Shown: positions 5,069 to 6,387 of the stretch, in pieces | Layout: every line of letters starts with the position of its first letter | Position numbering within the stretch: the stretch's first letter is position 1 | Notes under the pieces: model-generated | The model's database searches: none | The model's input: only the letters and a program-made list of their open reading frames with translations | What the model was told of the DNA's origin: nothing | Assembly: GCA_945980015.1 (NCBI GenBank) | Contig: CAMFQI010000077.1 | Span: 1 to 6,387 of the forward strand | From: an uncultured Eubacterium sp. | GTDB taxonomy: Bacteria > Bacillota > Clostridia > Oscillospirales > Acutalibacteraceae | Reading direction: 5' to 3' | Length of the DNA: 6,387 bases | Position numbers and translations under genes: made by a program

Positions 5069-6387
5069 GCGACAGAACGAGAACAGAAAATTCAATACTC
5101 AACACTACGCTCTCAACCGGCATTTATATCGTAAATACCGTAATTGCGTTCGTGTCGAGAATGATATTCGTAAGAGTATTATCCGACTCGTATTTAGGGC
5201 TTAACAGTCTGTTTTCAAACATTTTCAGCGTGCTTTCAATAGTTGAACTCGGCGTCGGAAATTCGATAATATACTACCTTTACAAGCCTGTTCACGAAAA
5301 AGATGAGCGTGAAATTGCCGCAGTTATGCGTCTTGCAAAAAAAATATACATTTGTCTCGGCGTATTTGTTGCAGTCGGCGGACTTATAGTTGCTGTATTT
5401 TTGGAAAAAATCGCAGGAGATACGGGTGACATAAGCGAGAACATCTACATTATGTACATCATCTATCTTGCAGGTGTTGTAAGCGGATACTTTTTCAGCT
5501 ACAAAACGCTTATTCTTACGGCGCACCAAAAAGTCTACGCCGTAACGGGACTTAATTATCTTGTTATAGCAGCTCAAAATGTTGTGCAGATAATTCTTTT
5601 GCTTGCGTTCAAATCGTATTTTCTTTATATCATCGTAATTGTCGGCGGCACAATTGTTTATAACCTTTTAATTAACATCATTGCAAACAAAAAATATCCT
5701 TACTTAAAGCTTTACAAAAACGAAAAGCCGCACGGCTTCAGCACGAGCGAGCTTCTCAAAAGCTTTAAGGGACTGATTGTTTACAAGTTCAGCGATATTT
5801 GTGTAAACAACACCGACTCAATTATGATTAGCGTTTTCAGAGGGCTCAGTCAAACGGGCAAGGCAACGAACTATTCCCTGTTTGTTACAACGCTCAATGC
5901 TATGATAGGTCAGGTGCTCAAATCAATTACGCCGAGCATAGGAGATATGAATGTTGAAAAAAGCAAGGAGGAGCAATTCTCGTTTTTCAATTCCATATAT
6001 CTTTTGAATTTTTGGGTTTACAGCTGGGCGGCAATAGGACTTGCATTTGTATCATCGGACGCAGTGTCGCTTTTGTATGGAAGTCAATATGTTATGGATA
6101 TAAAAATCCCTGTTGTGCTTGCGCTTAGCTTTTTTATTGCCGGGCTTCAAAATCCGATAGTAATTTACAAGGAAACGAGGGGTATTTTTTCTAAGGGGCA
6201 GTATGTTTTACTGTTCACGGCGGCACTCAACATCATAGGTGATATCGTGCTTGGTAAATATTTCGGAATACTCGGAATTTTTGCGGCAACAATTATTGCA
6301 AGACTGCTGACGGTAAGCTGGTACGAGCCGTATATTATTTTCAAAAACGCCTTCGGCAAAAAGCCCTTTGGATATTATCTAAAATAC
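5065..6387 (+). CDS. Wzx-type polysaccharide flippase, 3'-truncated by window edge
   Basis: A membrane transporter of the MOP superfamily polysaccharide-transport branch, predicted to flip undecaprenyl-linked repeat units. The frame is open for 441 codons to the last base with no stop; relatives are roughly 480-510 residues, so the C-terminus is probably missing 40-70 residues. The N-terminus NSILNTTLSTGIYIVNTVIA (9-28), then FVRVLSDSYLGLNSLFSNI (35-53) and SIVELGVGNSIIYYLYKPV (58-76), match the standard Gram-positive EPS flippase pattern. DICVNNTDSIMISVFRG (244-260) with ATNYSLFV (267-274) is the conserved mid-protein region. Hydrophobic segments are visible at about 15-37, 45-72, 95-113, 127-150, 162-182, 186-207, 236-256, 268-290, 309-330, 347-366, 378-396 and 400-415. 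ATG 5065 overlaps the VanZ-like stop (ATGA, 5065-5068) and has AAAGGA (5051-5056) 8 nt upstream. The charged linker 74-93 and the KEETRG-like loop near 369-377 face the cytoplasm by analogy. Confidence 0.94.
   Translation, partial: MSDRTRTENSILNTTLSTGIYIVNTVIAFVSRMIFVRVLSDSYLGLNSLFSNIFSVLSIVELGVGNSIIYYLYKPVHEKDEREIAAVMRLAKKIYICLGVFVAVGGLIVAVFLEKIAGDTGDISENIYIMYIIYLAGVVSGYFFSYKTLILTAHQKVYAVTGLNYLVIAAQNVVQIILLLAFKSYFLYIIVIVGGTIVYNLLINIIANKKYPYLKLYKNEKPHGFSTSELLKSFKGLIVYKFSDICVNNTDSIMISVFRGLSQTGKATNYSLFVTTLNAMIGQVLKSITPSIGDMNVEKSKEEQFSFFNSIYLLNFWVYSWAAIGLAFVSSDAVSLLYGSQYVMDIKIPVVLALSFFIAGLQNPIVIYKETRGIFSKGQYVLLFTAALNIIGDIVLGKYFGILGIFAATIIARLLTVSWYEPYIIFKNAFGKKPFGYYLKY

Noticed and set aside
5236..5577. 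Antisense open frame of 113 codons opposite the flippase gene.
   Set aside because: It lies entirely opposite the conserved flippase coding frame, has no family resemblance and no convincing ribosome site; it is a shadow frame.
47..6241. Shared word GATATCGTGC just after the adapter and again at 6241-6250, possibly a terminal repeat of a circular element.
   Set aside because: Only about 10 bases match, the flanks diverge, and both copies are in unrelated coding sequences in different contexts; likely chance.

Overview
The window looks like the end of an assembled contig carrying part of a capsule or exopolysaccharide (EPS) biosynthesis operon. All genes are on the + strand. Base composition is moderately A+T-rich, Shine-Dalgarno sites are GGAG/AGGA type, and the flippase, VanZ-like and O-antigen-polymerase-like proteins resemble those of low-GC Gram-positives. 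I infer a gut-type Clostridia (Oscillospirales/Ruminococcaceae-like) bacterium, probably known only from a metagenome. This assignment is tentative because no taxonomic marker gene is present.

Layout. Positions 1-45 are not genomic: they are an Illumina Nextera P5 adapter (end of P5, an 8-base i5 index matching S508, the Read 1 tail and the Tn5 mosaic end). Then follow: a 5'-truncated radical SAM/SPASM protein (47-1033), a GT2 family glycosyltransferase (1051-1953), a GT4 family glycosyltransferase (1997-3208), a polytopic membrane protein of the O-antigen polymerase/ligase type, Wzy-like (3231-4496), a VanZ-like membrane protein (4508-5068), and a Wzx-type flippase (5065-6387) that runs off the right edge without a stop codon.

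The genes are tightly packed: gaps are 17, 43, 22 and 11 nt, then a 4-nt ATGA overlap. I see no terminator or internal promoter, so they read as one transcription unit whose promoter and priming enzymes lie outside the window. The expected pathway is Wzx/Wzy-dependent: the GTs extend an undecaprenyl-linked oligosaccharide on the cytoplasmic face, the flippase moves it across the membrane, and the Wzy-like protein polymerises it outside. The radical SAM protein and the VanZ-like protein are the two members without an obvious place in that textbook pathway and are the most interesting content.

No RNA gene, insertion sequence, CRISPR array or long repeat was seen, and no stretch over 300 nt lacks a gene. 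Apart from the adapter artefact, this is a fairly ordinary polysaccharide locus with two uncharacterised accessory proteins.
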